From positions 1 to 18,811 of the forward strand of contig JANRLZ010000441.1 of NCBI GenBank assembly GCA_033762055.1: a stretch of 18,811 nt of DNA, in the 5' to 3' direction. The notes below the pieces were generated by a model. The model did no database searches, was not told the origin of the DNA, and worked only from the letters and a program-made list of their open reading frames with translations. A program made the translations under genes and the position numbers. Source of the stretch: M3007 sp033762055. GTDB lineage: Bacteria > Bacteroidota > Bacteroidia > Chitinophagales > Saprospiraceae. Shown piece by piece: positions 1 through 7,139 of the stretch (positions within the stretch are counted from its first letter, which is position 1; the number at the start of each line of letters is the position of its first letter).

Positions 1-575
1 ACGTCGGGGTTTGATTCCTGGTTGTCGAGCGGGTACGAGAAACGGGTGCCCGCAACGGCGTATTCCGAGTTTTCGGTCAGGAAAGGTGAAGAGTGGTTCC
101 CTGAACTGTTTGGAATTTCGATGATCTCCATGGTTCGGAAGGTGCTGAGGTCAATGCGGGCGATACGCGGTGTGTTGTTGCCGTTGACAAAAGCCCAGCG
201 GCCGTCGTGTTCGCCGTTAGTGGTGCTCAAGCCGATGTGGTGGGTATCGTCCCAGGGTACAAAGCCGTGGGAAGTGTTGAGCATGGGTTTGGTTTCTTCA
301 CTGAAGCCGTAGCCGCTTTCCGGGTTGAGCGAGAAAACAGGAATAATGCGGAACAAGCGCCCCGAGGGCAGGCCATACACGCTTACCTGGCCATTGAATC
401 CGCCGGAAACGATGTTGTAAAATTCGTCGAATTTACCGGGCGGCACATAAGCCTTGACTGCGGCATCGCCTTCCACGGCGCTCATGGGGTTTTGTGGTTT
501 GCAGTTCGACATGGTCAAAACTGCCGGCAGCGAAACAATGGCTGCCAAAAGGAGCATCAGACGTTGGTATTTCAT
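1..575 (-). CDS. nosZ: Nitrous oxide reductase NosZ (Sec-type, clade II), N-terminal part; runs off left edge
   Basis: Periplasmic multicopper enzyme reducing N2O to N2, the last step of denitrification. Only the first 191 codons are in the window. The start ATG is at 575. The N-terminus is hydrophobic (LMLLLAAIVSLPAVL) and followed by a cysteine (C25), so it is a Sec or lipoprotein-type signal with no twin-arginine motif, as in clade II enzymes. Residues 104-140 match the first blades of the NosZ beta-propeller, including D110-T-H112-H113, the pair that supplies CuZ histidine ligands in the family, then GEHDGRW and NGNNTPRIARIDL. The CuA domain would lie outside the window. It lies 38 bases behind the cytochrome c gene on the same strand, so they are probably cotranscribed. 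Assignment is by remembered family motifs and is firm; the catalytic C-terminus cannot be checked. Confidence 0.93.
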   Translation of the reverse strand, partial: MKYQRLMLLLAAIVSLPAVLTMSNCKPQNPMSAVEGDAAVKAYVPPGKFDEFYNIVSGGFNGQVSVYGLPSGRLFRIIPVFSLNPESGYGFSEETKPMLNTSHGFVPWDDTHHIGLSTTNGEHDGRWAFVNGNNTPRIARIDLSTFRTMEIIEIPNSSGNHSSPFLTENSEYAVAGTRFSYPLDNQESNPD

Positions 576-613
576 AATAAGCAATGGTTGTTAGAATAGT
601 GGTAGCGGGGTGG

Positions 614-1081
614 TTATTTTTCTCCGTCGTTGGAGCGCATGAATTCGAGCAATTTGCGGGCGTCTTCCTGCGACACATTTTGGTTGGGCATGCGAACCAG
701 GCACTCCTCCAGCATTTTTTGTGCCTCGGGGTCTTTTTCAAGCATCATGTCTACATTGGTAATCATGTTCATGATCCAGACCGGTTCGCGTTTTTTTGTG
801 ACGCCGGCCCAACCGGGGCCTACCAGTTTTTCATTGCTGAGTTTGTGACAGGCCAGGCACTTGGTTTCGTAGATACTTTTTCCGGTCGTCACCCAGTCTT
901 TGTTCAGCGGATTGGTTAGTTCGACCGATTGCATTGCTGTGCCATGAACTTCAGGTTGCGGAGCTGCCGCCTCCGACGGGGTGGGCGACTTTTTAGCGGC
1001 ATCCTCTGCTTCTTTCCTGGATGTACAGGCAACGATCACCAGCAAAAGGGCTGCAACGAGGGAATTTGTTTTTCTGAACAT
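614..1081 (-). CDS. c-type cytochrome lipoprotein upstream of nosZ
   Basis: 155-aa exported mono-haem cytochrome c, probably an electron carrier for NosZ. Residues 1-19 form a lipoprotein signal (LLLVIVAC, C19 as the lipidated cysteine). A low-complexity Ala/Pro/Glu linker covers about 22-47. The haem site is C75-L-A-C78-H79, and M131 in LVRMPN is the likely distal ligand, followed by the usual C-terminal helix. Small cytochromes of this type commonly precede nosZ in clade II nos clusters of Bacteroidota. The gene ends 38 bases before nosZ and is divergent from the Rrf2 regulator, with 156 bases between the two starts. The family is certain; the partnership with NosZ is inferred from position. 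Confidence 0.9.
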   Translation of the reverse strand: MFRKTNSLVAALLLVIVACTSRKEAEDAAKKSPTPSEAAAPQPEVHGTAMQSVELTNPLNKDWVTTGKSIYETKCLACHKLSNEKLVGPGWAGVTKKREPVWIMNMITNVDMMLEKDPEAQKMLEECLVRMPNQNVSQEDARKLLEFMRSNDGEK

Positions 1082-1109
1082 GATTCGTGACGATTGGTGA
1101 AAAATATTT

Positions 1110-1127
1110 AAAGAGTTTTATCTCTTT
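1110..1127. promoter_or_regulatory. AT-rich dyad in cytochrome c/nosZ leader
   Basis: AAAGAG at 1110-1115 and CTCTTT at 1122-1127 form a perfect 6-base dyad with a 6-base spacer. It lies between the minus-strand -7 element (1142-1135) and the cytochrome c start (1081), and in the region shared with the divergent Rrf2 gene. It could be an operator for that regulator or a small leader hairpin. The dyad is seen; any regulatory role is inference. Confidence 0.3.
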
Positions 1128-1134
1128 TTTTCGA

Positions 1135-1142
1135 CAAAAGTA
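1135..1142 (-). promoter_or_regulatory. -7 element TACTTTTG for cytochrome c-nosZ
   Basis: Read on the minus strand the bases are TACTTTTG, an exact match to the Bacteroidota TAnnTTTG element. The cytochrome c ATG is 53 bases downstream. I see no good TTTG -33 element at the usual spacing of about 20 bases, which would suit an activator-dependent promoter. The absence of the -33 box is seen; activation is inferred. Confidence 0.45.
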
Positions 1143-1225
1143 TTTGGCTGTTCAAGAGGGGCGCAGTGAGCGCGGTCATCCTGCCGCCTGATTTTGATCA
1201 ACGAGGCATTTGCAAAAACCCTGTT

Positions 1226-1233
1226 TACTTTTG
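1226..1233 (+). promoter_or_regulatory. -7 element TACTTTTG for Rrf2 gene, abutting the start codon
   Basis: Exact TAnnTTTG match ending only 4 bases before the ATG at 1238. Transcription from such an element normally begins a few bases beyond it, so the message would start at or very near the initiation codon and lack a ribosome binding site. A TTTG at 1209-1212 is present, but the 13-base spacing is shorter than usual for a -33 box. Confidence 0.5.
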
Positions 1234-1237
1234 CGCT

Positions 1238-1669
1238 ATGTTTTCAAAAACCTTTGGATACGCGCTTCGAGCCGCTACCTATGTGGCTATACATGGCAAA
1301 CAAGGCCATAAAGCCGGATTGCACGAGATTGCCGAAGCACTTGACATTCCCCGTCATTTTCTGGGAAAAATTATGCAGGATCTGGTACGACACGGCGTAC
1401 TCGACTCAATCAAAGGACCCAGCGGCGGTTTTTTCGCCAATGAACAAACCGCTGCCACCCCCTTGCTCGATATTCTGAAAATTACCGACGGCAGCCTGGT
1501 TTTCGATCAATGCGCGCTCAATATCAAGCGTTGTAATGCTGAACACCCCTGCCCCCTGCACCACGATTTCGCCCTGTGTCGGAATGGAATGCTGCAGGCG
1601 CTGTCGGAAAAAACCATCGGAATGCTCACAGAAAGTGTAGAAACAGGGGAAAGTTATCTGGCGAGATAA
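1238..1669 (+). CDS. Rrf2-family transcriptional regulator with Fe-S-type cysteines (NsrR/IscR-like)
   Basis: 143-aa regulator of the Rrf2 superfamily. A winged helix-turn-helix covers about residues 1-66 (FGYALRAATYVA, then LHEIAEALDIPRHFLGKIMQDLV, then IKGPSGGF as the wing). C92, C99 and C105 are spaced C-x6-C-x5-C, the arrangement that binds a [2Fe-2S] or [4Fe-4S] cluster in IscR and NsrR. I chose ATG 1238 because Rrf2 proteins begin with a short M-x-S/L-K-x-x-Y-A segment; the open frame extends upstream to 1166 but that part is unlike the family. It is divergent from cytochrome c-nosZ, so an NO- or redox-sensing role over the nos genes is likely. Which signal it senses cannot be read from sequence. 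Confidence 0.9.
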   Translation: MFSKTFGYALRAATYVAIHGKQGHKAGLHEIAEALDIPRHFLGKIMQDLVRHGVLDSIKGPSGGFFANEQTAATPLLDILKITDGSLVFDQCALNIKRCNAEHPCPLHHDFALCRNGMLQALSEKTIGMLTESVETGESYLAR

Positions 1670-1751
1670 ATTTCAGGAAGTCGGTCAACCACAAACATAA
1701 AATTCGTTCATGCAAGGAAATGCCGGCCACAAAATGCGCTATCTTGCTCCC

Positions 1752-1759
1752 TACATTTG
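1752..1759 (+). promoter_or_regulatory. -7 element TACATTTG for DUF2306 gene, abutting the start codon
   Basis: Exact TAnnTTTG match with 6 bases between its last G and the ATG at 1766. As for the Rrf2 gene, this predicts a leaderless or nearly leaderless transcript. I see no convincing -33 TTTG at about 20 bases upstream. Confidence 0.45.
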
Positions 1760-1765
1760 TGCAAC

Positions 1766-2368
1766 ATGGGAAAAATTCGCTGGTATCTTTTTGCCGCTTT
1801 ATCGCTCTGTATTGGCATTTACCCGATCGTGTACCTGCTTGTTGACCCTTCGTTCGGGTTGATTTCTACAAAAAGCACGGGATTATGGGAACAACCTTTC
1901 TACCGCCTCGCTTTTTTTTCTCATATTCTTTTTGGCGGCCTGACGCTGCTCACCGGCTGGTCGCAATTCAGCGACCGCTGGCGGAAAAGACATCTTTCCC
2001 TGCATCGGCTGCTGGGGAAAGTTTATCTCCTTGCCATGTTGCCCTCCGCTTTGGCAGGAATTTATCTGTCGTTTTATGCCACTGGCGGACTGGTTGCCGG
2101 ACTTGGTTTTTTCCTGTTGGGCATCGTCTGGTTGTTCAGCTCGCTGGCGGCGTATGGGTCTATTCGCAACGGCGATGTTGACCGGCATGCCTACTGGATG
2201 GTTTTTAGTTATGCCGCCTGTTTTGCCGCAGTCACCCTGCGTTTGTGGTTACCGCTGCTCACCGCCTTGTTTGAACTTGCATTTGTGCCGGCTTATCAAA
2301 TAGTCGCCTGGCTTTGCTGGGTTCCCAACCTATTATTTGCCTGGTTTTACACAGCACGACGTACCTGA
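1766..2368 (+). CDS. DUF2306-family integral membrane protein
   Basis: 200-aa membrane protein with about six hydrophobic segments (near residues 6-26, 47-66, 87-107, 110-130, 143-163, 170-195). The features expected of DUF2306 (PF10067) are present: SHILFGGLTLLTGWSQF in the second segment, HRLLGKVYL next, and HAYWMVFSYA in the fifth. Conserved histidines in the helices suggest a haem or quinone-related role, but the function of the family is not established. ATG 1766 is preferred over the in-frame TTG at 1757 because the TTG lies inside the -7 element. It is followed after 82 bases by hmgA on the same strand, with no clear functional link. Confidence 0.85.
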   Translation: MGKIRWYLFAALSLCIGIYPIVYLLVDPSFGLISTKSTGLWEQPFYRLAFFSHILFGGLTLLTGWSQFSDRWRKRHLSLHRLLGKVYLLAMLPSALAGIYLSFYATGGLVAGLGFFLLGIVWLFSSLAAYGSIRNGDVDRHAYWMVFSYAACFAAVTLRLWLPLLTALFELAFVPAYQIVAWLCWVPNLLFAWFYTARRT

Positions 2369-2450
2369 TGTTAATCAGTGCAATCTATGACGGGTGTCAT
2401 GGCGCAGGCCGGGTGTCCAAACCGACCTTCGCGGCAAAATATCCGTTCCT

Positions 2451-3665
2451 ATGCCTGTTTACCACCACGCCGGCAAGATTCCGCGCAAACGACATATCCA
2501 GTTTCGCAACCATGCCGGGCGACTTTATCAGGAAGAATTAGTTGGCACCCAGGGCTTTTCCGGGGTTTCTTCGCTGGTTTACCATCTTTATCCGCCTACG
2601 ATTGTAAAGGAAAAAGGGACACCCTATTCGGTAGAGCCTGAAATTGCCATTGAAAAAAACCTGTCGGCCCTGAGTTTCAAGGGGTTTGAGTTGCCTTATA
2701 CCGATGATTATCTGGAGAGCCGTAAAACCTTGTTTGTCAACAATGATCTGCATATCGGACTGGCGGCGCCGCACGAAAGCACCCGCGACTATTTTTTCAA
2801 AAATGCCGATGCAGATGAAATGTTGTTTGTGCACCAGGGGCATGGATGGGTAGAAACGATGTACGGGCAAATCCCCTTCGATTATGGCGATTACATCGTG
2901 ATTCCGCGCGGTACCATTTACAAAATTCATTTTTTGAGCAAAAACAACCGACTCCTGTACATCGAGTCGTTTAGCCCTATCGGTATCCCGTCGCGATACC
3001 GCAATCAGCACGGCCAAATGCTTGAGCACGCCCCGTTTTGCGAACGCGATTTCAAACTGCCCAAAGACCTCGAAACCCACGATGAACAAGGCGATTTTCT
3101 CGTTAAAATCAAAAAACAGGGGATGATTTTCCCTTATGTGTACGCCACGCATCCTTTTGATGTAGTGGGCTGGGATGGAAATCATTACCCCTGGGCTACC
3201 TCTATTTTCGACTTCGAGCCGATTACCGGGCGCATTCACATGCCCCCGCCCATTCACCAGCAATTTGAAGCCGCCGGGTTTGTGGTTTGCTCTTTTGTGC
3301 CACGTTTATACGACTATCATCCCAAGGCAATTCCGGCCCCCTACCACCACAGCAACATTGATTCCGACGAGATTTTGTATTACGTGGACGGCGATTTTAT
3401 GTCGCGCAACAACATTCAAAAAGGCCAGTTGACCCTGCACCCCGGTGGTATCCCCCACGGCCCCCACCCCGGCGCTATCGAACGCAGCATCGGCAAAACC
3501 GCCACCGAAGAACTGGCGGTTATGATTGACCCCTTCCGCCCCGTAAAAATTACCCGGGCTGCCCTGGAACTGGAAGTCGAAGACTATTACAAATCATGGA
3601 TAGAAGAGATTGATTCGATTAGTCCGATTGGTTCGATTGATTCGATTGATTTGGTAAGAAAATAA
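2451..3665 (+). CDS. hmgA: Homogentisate 1,2-dioxygenase
   Basis: Ring-cleaving, Fe(II)-dependent dioxygenase that opens homogentisate to maleylacetoacetate in tyrosine catabolism. 404 aa from ATG 2451, whose product starts with the family-typical MPVYHHAGKIPRKRHIQFR; an in-frame GTG at 2394 would add unrelated residues. A cupin core is visible. The metal region PYHHSNIDSDE contains H300 and E307 (or neighbouring D306), and GGIPHGPHPG contains H336, matching the His-Glu-His ligands of the family. The length is slightly above the roughly 385 aa I expect for relatives: about 19 residues at the C-terminus (386-404, rich in Ile-Asp-Ser) are encoded by the repeat element that follows. hppD starts 95 bases downstream, so this is the second enzyme of a two-step unit with its own substrate-producing partner. 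Confidence 0.95.
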   Translation: MPVYHHAGKIPRKRHIQFRNHAGRLYQEELVGTQGFSGVSSLVYHLYPPTIVKEKGTPYSVEPEIAIEKNLSALSFKGFELPYTDDYLESRKTLFVNNDLHIGLAAPHESTRDYFFKNADADEMLFVHQGHGWVETMYGQIPFDYGDYIVIPRGTIYKIHFLSKNNRLLYIESFSPIGIPSRYRNQHGQMLEHAPFCERDFKLPKDLETHDEQGDFLVKIKKQGMIFPYVYATHPFDVVGWDGNHYPWATSIFDFEPITGRIHMPPPIHQQFEAAGFVVCSFVPRLYDYHPKAIPAPYHHSNIDSDEILYYVDGDFMSRNNIQKGQLTLHPGGIPHGPHPGAIERSIGKTATEELAVMIDPFRPVKITRAALELEVEDYYKSWIEEIDSISPIGSIDSIDLVRK

Positions 3666-3741
3666 TTCAATCGTAAAATCGAACCAATCGAAAAATCGAA
3701 CCAATCGAAAAATCGAACCAATCGGACTAATCGAATTAATC
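3608..3741. repeat. Long inverted repeat spanning the hmgA 3' end and hmgA-hppD spacer
   Basis: Arm 3608-3638 pairs with 3711-3741 over 31 positions: 25 contiguous perfect pairs (3614-3638 with 3711-3735), then 5 of 6 more with one G-T. The 72-base interior holds further copies of the same ATCGAA/ATTGGTTCG words, so alternative foldings are possible. The left arm is inside hmgA coding sequence and the right arm is in the spacer up to 20 bases before hppD. The repeat is directly visible. A role in transcript termination, RNA processing or stability is inference. Confidence 0.85.
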
Positions 3742-3759
3742 GCAAAATCGAATCAATCC
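3677..3759. repeat. 17-base tandem repeat, about five units
   Basis: Units begin at 3677, 3694, 3711, 3729 and 3746, with the core AATCGAACCAATCGAAA. The first two are identical, the third differs at the end, the fourth is 18 bases and more diverged, and the fifth is partial. The inverted-repeat left arm in hmgA is built from reverse-complement copies of the same unit. It fills nearly all of the hmgA-hppD spacer and stops just before the hppD start codon. Confidence 0.85.
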
Positions 3760-3760
3760 A

Positions 3761-4912
3761 ATGACAACCTTGACCAATATCCAGAATTACAATTACGGCT
3801 TGCAAAAAATCTTTAGCGAAGCCGAAGATTTCCTGCCATTGCTGGGCACCGACTACGTCGAACTTTATGTCGGCAACGCCAAACAGGCCGCCCACTTTTA
3901 CAAAACGGCCTTCGGGTTTCAATCGCTGGCTTATGCCGGATTGGAAACAGGTGTTCGCGACCGCACTTCATATGTGCTGGCCCAGGGGAAAATACGCCTG
4001 GTGCTGACCACGCCGCTCACTTCGCATTCGCCTGTTGCCGACCACATCAAACACCACGGCGACGGGGTCAAGGTGATTGCTTTGTGGGTAGACGACGCCC
4101 GCGCAGCCTTCCACGAAACCACCCAGCGCGGCGCCACCCCCTACTTCGAACCCGTGGTTGAAAAAGACGAACACGGGGAGGTCGTCAGGGCGGGCATCCA
4201 TACCTATGGCGATACCGTACACGTATTTGTGGAGCGCAAAAATTATTCGGGGGTGTTTTTGCCCGGCTATGAACCCTGGCTTTCCAACTACAACCCCGGT
4301 GAAACGGGGTTAAAATACATTGATCACATGGTGGGCAATGTCGGCTGGAACCAGATGAACGTATGGGCCAAATTCTACCACGACGTAATGGGCTTTGCCA
4401 ACCTGATTTCCTTCGACGACAAGGATATTTCCACGGAATATTCCGCCCTGATGTCGAAAGTCATGACCAATGGCAACGGTCGCATCAAATTCCCCATCAA
4501 CGAGCCGGCCGAAGGGAAAAACAAATCGCAAATCGAAGAATTCATCGAATTTTATGAAGGACCCGGTTGCCAGCATATTGCCGTGGCGACAGATAATATT
4601 GTCTTCACCGTCAGCGAGATGCGCAAACGTGGTGTGGAGTTTTTGCACGTGCCCGGCGCGTACTATGATACCGTTGCCGAACGTGTGGGAATCATTGACG
4701 AAAACCTCCAGGCGCTGAAAGACCTCGGGATCATGGTAGACCGCGACGACGAAGGTTATCTGTTGCAAATTTTCACCCGTCCGGTAGAAGACCGACCCAC
4801 CATGTTTTTTGAAATAATTCAGCGCAAAGGCGCCAAATCATTCGGAAAAGGCAATTTCAAAGCCCTCTTCGAATCCATTGAGGAAGAACAACGCCGCCGC
4901 GGAACGCTTTGA
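3761..4912 (+). CDS. hppD: 4-hydroxyphenylpyruvate dioxygenase
   Basis: Fe(II)-dependent dioxygenase converting 4-hydroxyphenylpyruvate to homogentisate with loss of CO2, which feeds the hmgA product. 383 aa, normal length. It has two VOC/glyoxalase-type halves: an N-terminal domain (about 28-165) and a catalytic C-terminal domain (about 185-355). The iron triad is visible as H189 in DHMVGN, H272 in GCQHIAV and E351 in MFFEIIQR. The C-terminal tail KSFGKGNFKALFESIEEEQ, which closes the active site in the family, is intact. The start at 3761 lies directly after the tandem repeat, with no purine-rich ribosome site apart from repeat sequence. paaA follows after 49 bases on the same strand. Confidence 0.97.
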   Translation: MTTLTNIQNYNYGLQKIFSEAEDFLPLLGTDYVELYVGNAKQAAHFYKTAFGFQSLAYAGLETGVRDRTSYVLAQGKIRLVLTTPLTSHSPVADHIKHHGDGVKVIALWVDDARAAFHETTQRGATPYFEPVVEKDEHGEVVRAGIHTYGDTVHVFVERKNYSGVFLPGYEPWLSNYNPGETGLKYIDHMVGNVGWNQMNVWAKFYHDVMGFANLISFDDKDISTEYSALMSKVMTNGNGRIKFPINEPAEGKNKSQIEEFIEFYEGPGCQHIAVATDNIVFTVSEMRKRGVEFLHVPGAYYDTVAERVGIIDENLQALKDLGIMVDRDDEGYLLQIFTRPVEDRPTMFFEIIQRKGAKSFGKGNFKALFESIEEEQRRRGTL

Positions 4913-4961
4913 ACGGCGAAAAGTTGGGTCTGAAGGATTTTAACCATCTATCTGCTTTAAC

Positions 4962-5912
4962 ATGAACGCAGAAAAAAACCTGCACAATTTTCAGCAATAC
5001 ATTGACGCTGAAGAAAAAATAGAGCCCAAAGACTGGATGCCCGACGAATACCGGGCGCACAACCTGCGACAGATCAGTCAGCATGCTCACTCCGAGGTGA
5101 TCGGGATGCAACCGGAAGGCAACTGGATTACCCGGGCGCCTTCGCTCAGGGCCAAAAAAATCCTCCTGGCAAAAATCCAGGACGAAGGCGGACACGGCCT
5201 GTATCTCTACAGCGCAGCCGAAACCCTCGGCGCCAGTCGCGACGAGATGATTGAGCAGTTGCATGCCGGGAAGGCCAAGTATTCCAGTGTATTCAATTAT
5301 CCCACGCTCAACTGGGCCGATATTGGCGCCATCGGCTGGCTGGTCGACGGCGCTGCGGTGACCAATCAGTTGTCGTTGCGACGCACCTCTTACGGTCCGT
5401 ATGCACGAGCCATGTTTCGTATCTGCAACGAAGAAAGTTTTCACCAGCGGCAGGGCTATGAGATCATGCTGAAGATGGCAACCGGAACGCCCGATCAACG
5501 TGCCATGGCGCAGGACGCGCTCAACCGTTGGTGGTGGCCCGCTTTAATGATGTTCGGGCCGCATGATAACCAGTCGGAACGCAGTACAAAAGGCATGTTG
5601 TGGAAAATCAAGCGTGCAGGGAATGACGAATTGCGCCAGCGTTTTATTGACAAAACGGTGCCTCAGGCTGAATTCCTAGGTCTCCGTATCCCTGATCCGA
5701 AACTTCGCTGGAACGAAGCGACCGGACACTATGAAACCGGGGAAATTGACTGGGCCGAATTTCATGCCGTCATCCATGGAAACGGCCCCTGCAACCGCGA
5801 ACGAATGGAACACCATAAAAAAGTACACGACGAAGGCGCCTGGGTGCGCGAAGCCGCTGCCGCTTTTGCACAAAAACAAAACCTATTGTCGCATCCGGTT
5901 AATATGCGGTGA
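4962..5912 (+). CDS. paaA: Phenylacetyl-CoA epoxidase subunit PaaA (catalytic, di-iron)
   Basis: Catalytic subunit of the multicomponent monooxygenase that epoxidises the ring of phenylacetyl-CoA. 316 aa with a ferritin-like four-helix fold. The di-iron ligands by comparison with the E. coli enzyme are E45, E75, H78 (in DEGGH), D129, E158 and H161 (in NEESFH), and all are present. The start at 4962 gives MNAEKNLHNFQQYID, a reasonable N-terminus. It sits 49 bases behind hppD and probably belongs to the same transcription unit. The last residues (PVNMR) and the stop codon fall inside the left arm of a long inverted repeat, so the C-terminus may have been altered by that insertion. Confidence 0.96.
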   Translation: MNAEKNLHNFQQYIDAEEKIEPKDWMPDEYRAHNLRQISQHAHSEVIGMQPEGNWITRAPSLRAKKILLAKIQDEGGHGLYLYSAAETLGASRDEMIEQLHAGKAKYSSVFNYPTLNWADIGAIGWLVDGAAVTNQLSLRRTSYGPYARAMFRICNEESFHQRQGYEIMLKMATGTPDQRAMAQDALNRWWWPALMMFGPHDNQSERSTKGMLWKIKRAGNDELRQRFIDKTVPQAEFLGLRIPDPKLRWNEATGHYETGEIDWAEFHAVIHGNGPCNRERMEHHKKVHDEGAWVREAAAAFAQKQNLLSHPVNMR

Positions 5913-6035
5913 ATGTGGGGAGTCAAATTTTTCCTTCATCAAGACGCGAGAAGGGCGAAATGCGGGACATTTTAACCGATGAGCAACGCAGAGGAAGGGA
6001 AAATTAGATCGCCACATTCGCGGTAGATTAACCGG
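5895..6035. repeat. MITE-like imperfect inverted repeat between paaA and paaB
   Basis: Arm 5895-5937 pairs with 5994-6035: about 35 of 42 aligned positions match with one single-base gap, including perfect blocks of 9 (CCGGTTAAT) and 8 (GAATGTGG) bases. A 56-base centre lies between the arms. The element covers the last codons of paaA and most of the 182-base paaA-paaB gap, where other paa operons are tightly packed. No transposase is encoded, and I see no clear target-site duplication. It looks like a short non-autonomous interspersed repeat; whether it is multicopy cannot be judged from one window. Confidence 0.75.
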
Positions 6036-6094
6036 ACGCGGCAATAGTTCCAGATATACCCTAAAACACTCGTCCAAACCATAAAATCAGCATT

Positions 6095-6382
6095 ATGAAC
6101 CACTCACAAGGCGCTCTCTGGGAAGTATTTACCCAGAAAAAAACAGGCCAACCCTTTCAACATGCAGGAAGTGTGCACGCTTTCGACAAAGAAATGGCCC
6201 TTGAAAATGCCCGCGATCTTTATACCCGGCGTGAAAAACCTACCGGTTTGTGGGTGGTACCCGCAACCGAAATTGTGGCCGTTGACCCGGCAGACGCCGC
6301 CCCTTTTTTCGATCCGGCAGATGATAAAATTTACCGCCATCCCACTTTTTACGATATTCCTGAAGAGGTAAAAAACCTGTAA
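6095..6382 (+). CDS. paaB: Phenylacetyl-CoA epoxidase subunit PaaB
   Basis: 95-aa structural subunit of the phenylacetyl-CoA epoxidase, required for complex assembly; no catalytic residues are expected. The family pattern is clear: WEVFTQKKTGQPFQHAGSVHAFDKEMALENARDLYTRR at the front, then LWVVPATEIVA and a Phe/Asp-rich tail with YRHPTFYDIPEEVKNL. Length is normal. The gene is separated from paaA by the inverted repeat at 5895-6035 but is followed by paaC only 4 bases after its stop codon. Confidence 0.95.
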   Translation: MNHSQGALWEVFTQKKTGQPFQHAGSVHAFDKEMALENARDLYTRREKPTGLWVVPATEIVAVDPADAAPFFDPADDKIYRHPTFYDIPEEVKNL

Positions 6383-6386
6383 CCAC

Positions 6387-7139
6387 ATGGATAATCTGCA
6401 AAATGCCCTGTTTCAATTTTGTCTCCGTCAGGGCGACACCCATTTGATCCTCGGCCACCGGCTTTCAGAAATGTGCAGCCGCGGCCCAACCCTGGAAGAA
6501 GACATCGCCCTGACCAACCTGGCGCTCGATCACATCGGACAGGCGGAGGCTTTTTTGCGTTTGGCCGCTGAAACAGAAGGACGCGGCCGAACGGAAGACG
6601 ACCTGAGTTATCTGCGGTCGGTAGATGAATTCTGTAACGCCGTATTGGCCGAACAACCCAATACCGATTTTGCCTATGTAGTAGCCAGGCAGTTTTTTCT
6701 GGATGTTTACCAGTGCCTGCTGTATCAACGCCTGCAAAACAGCAGCGACCCGACATTGGCCGGCATGGGCGCCCGTTTCCTGAAAGAAGTGGTCTATCAC
6801 CAGCGGCACAGCGCGGCCTGGGTAGAACGCCTCGGACAGGGGACGACAGAAAGTCATCGCCGTATCCAAACAGCAGTAAATGAATTGTGGCGTTATACCC
6901 CCGAATTGTTGAGCACGCAACCCTGGGAAGCGGCATTGATCGAAAAAGGCTTCATACCCGATACCCGGGAAATCGCTCTCGAGTGGACGGTGCAGGTAAT
7001 TCGTGTTTTCAGTCGCGCCGGTTTGCGCCGGCCGGAAGACCCGCCAACCGCATCGTATGCCGGTCACAGCGATCACCTTGCCCACATTCTGGCCGAAATG
7101 CAATACCTCCCGCGTACCTATCCCGATGCAAAATGGTAA
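6387..7139 (+). CDS. paaC: Phenylacetyl-CoA epoxidase subunit PaaC
   Basis: 250-aa ferritin-like partner of PaaA; the PaaA-PaaC heterodimer forms the catalytic core, but PaaC itself lacks a full metal site. Typical segments are LGHRLSEMCSRGPTLEEDIALTNLALDHIGQA, FAYVVARQFFLDVYQ and FLKEVVYHQRHSAAWVERLGQGT. Length is as expected. The start lies 4 bases after paaB and the stop overlaps the start of paaD by 7 bases (ATGGTAA), so the three genes are translationally linked. Confidence 0.95.
   Translation: MDNLQNALFQFCLRQGDTHLILGHRLSEMCSRGPTLEEDIALTNLALDHIGQAEAFLRLAAETEGRGRTEDDLSYLRSVDEFCNAVLAEQPNTDFAYVVARQFFLDVYQCLLYQRLQNSSDPTLAGMGARFLKEVVYHQRHSAAWVERLGQGTTESHRRIQTAVNELWRYTPELLSTQPWEAALIEKGFIPDTREIALEWTVQVIRVFSRAGLRRPEDPPTASYAGHSDHLAHILAEMQYLPRTYPDAKW

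Noticed and set aside
2394..2450. Upstream GTG extension of hmgA
   Set aside because: The extra residues are unlike the family, whose N-terminus begins at the ATG at 2451.
3587..3922. Minus-strand open frame with Leu/Arg/Ile/Ser repeats across the hmgA-hppD junction
   Set aside because: It is the reverse reading of the 17-base repeat array and the start of hppD; the periodic residues reflect the repeat, not a protein.
5883..6077. Minus-strand 64-codon frame through the paaA-paaB inverted repeat
   Set aside because: It overlaps the end of paaA and lies within the repeat; no domain or start signal. It may be useful only as a sign that the element is multicopy.
6887..7132. Upstream extension of paaD inside paaC
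   Set aside because: The MIP18-type protein starts at 7133, overlapping the paaC stop; the extension is out-of-frame paaC sequence.
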